Assembly (NCBI GenBank): GCA_028278005.1 | Contig: JANQFD010000003.1 | Span: 1 to 6,314 of the forward strand | Direction: 5' to 3' | Source of the DNA: Chlorobium sp. | Lineage (GTDB): Bacteria; Bacteroidota; Chlorobiia; Chlorobiales; Chlorobiaceae | DNA length: 6,314 nucleotides | In this document: positions 6,042 through 6,314 of the stretch, piece after piece | Position numbering within the stretch: the stretch's first letter is position 1 | Layout of the letters: each line of letters opens with the position of its first letter | Made by a program: the position numbers and the translations under genes | Notes under the pieces: model-generated | Seen by the model: the letters and a program-made list of their open reading frames with translations, nothing else | Told to the model about the DNA's origin: nothing | Database searches by the model: none

Positions 6042-6113
6042 ACTTACTCCTGCCCCAAGAAGTGGGCTACTCCTGCGAAACGAAGTGAGCCGCTCCTGGC
6101 GCACTATGTGCGC
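6042..6113 (-). repeat. Right hairpin cluster flanking the four-helix-bundle gene
   Basis: Read on the minus strand, this has the same build as the left cluster: hairpin, GGAG-type spacer, hairpin, GGAGTA spacer, hairpin, GGAGTAAGTA. The outermost hairpin (6099-6113) is a perfect 6-bp stem, GCGCAC/GTGCGC with a TAT loop. The innermost (6052-6067) has a GCCC/GGGC stem; the middle one (6075-6090) pairs poorly. Bases 6059-6073 are an exact 15-base inverted copy of 5541-5555. The cluster ends three bases from the purF stop, so its outer hairpin might also protect or end the purF transcript, although no T run follows. Confidence 0.75.
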
Positions 6114-6116
6114 TTA

Positions 6117-6314
6117 TTATCCGCAGTCATACTCTTCCTTGTCGGTTGTCGCGTCGTTGATGCGCATCGGATAATCGCCGGTAAAGCACGCAGTGCAGTA
6201 ACTGCATGATTCATGCTCGAATTTCGGTGCACTGTTCAGCATTCCCTGAAGTGAGAGGTATTTCAGCGAGTCGACGCCGATATATTCCCGAATTTTTTCA
6301 ATTTCCTCATCATT
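6117..6314 (-). CDS. purF: Amidophosphoribosyltransferase, C-terminal 65 residues
   Basis: This enzyme performs the first committed step of purine synthesis, making phosphoribosylamine from PRPP and glutamine in the cytosol. Only the C-terminus is in the window; the rest lies beyond the right edge. Visible are EEIEKIREYIGVDSLKYLSL, a glycine-leucine turn, and CTACFTGDYPM, followed by a short acidic tail ending EEYDCG. The DSL-YLSL and C-x-x-CFTG-YP motifs are typical of PurF. In enzymes of the Bacillus type this CxxC supplies two ligands of the structural [4Fe-4S] cluster, so this is probably the iron-sulfur form; the other two Cys ligands are outside the window. The stop (6117-6119) lies three bases from the hairpin cluster. 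Confidence 0.93.
   Translation of the reverse strand, partial: NDEEIEKIREYIGVDSLKYLSLQGMLNSAPKFEHESCSYCTACFTGDYPMRINDATTDKEEYDCG

Larger units (their letters stand above)
5516..6113 (-). mobile_element. Possible inserted unit: four-helix-bundle gene between inverted hairpin clusters
   Basis: One AT-rich gene is bracketed by matching hairpin clusters in inverted orientation. The unit occupies the space between two convergent stop codons almost to the base (one base from the left stop, three from the right). The composition shift and terminal inverted repeats suggest acquisition as a unit. No transposase is present and I could not identify a target-site duplication, so movement would need a helper in trans, or the unit may spread by another route such as RNA-mediated copying or recombination between repeats. 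Confidence 0.35.

Noticed and set aside
5516..6113. CRISPR array reading of the repeated short hairpins
   Set aside because: The repeats are short, imperfect, separated by conserved rather than unique spacers, and split into two inverted clusters; no cas gene is present.

Overview
The window is a compact bacterial segment of about 50% GC. It holds four recognisable housekeeping or regulatory genes, one small lineage-type protein and one probable inserted unit. My best guess for the host is the Chlorobi/Bacteroidetes side of the tree, perhaps a green sulfur bacterium. The grounds are a type 2 isoleucyl-tRNA synthetase with a G-x-H-H signature, a Cys-poor DksA/TraR-type protein of the style I associate with that group, weak or absent Shine-Dalgarno sequences before most genes, and a 72-residue protein that loosely resembles small chlorosome-envelope proteins. 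This placement is inference; there is no rRNA or marker alignment to prove it.

Layout, plus strand: the 3' part of a bifunctional GDP-mannose enzyme (manC type, 1-1146); a 166-base gap with two possible tiny ORFs; a small amphipathic protein (1313-1531) followed by a 15-bp-stem intrinsic terminator (1594-1629); ileS (1695-4937), with a likely promoter partly inside that terminator stem; then a near-consensus sigma-70 promoter at the very end of ileS (4918-4946). That promoter leads into a 118-base leader with an orphan AGGAGG and two mini-ORFs, ahead of a DksA/TraR-family gene (5071-5514). On the minus strand lie a four-helix-bundle 23S rRNA intervening-sequence-type protein (5640-6017) and the 3' end of purF (6117-6314, cut by the window edge).

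The DksA-like gene and purF converge. The space between their stop codons is almost exactly filled by one unit: clusters of short hairpins separated by GGAGTA-like spacers, in inverted orientation, on both sides of the AT-rich four-helix-bundle gene. This is the part that ordinary gene content does not explain and the best candidate for an undescribed mobile or structural element. The remaining genes serve GDP-mannose supply, tRNA charging, transcription control and purine synthesis, and look like neighbours rather than a single pathway.
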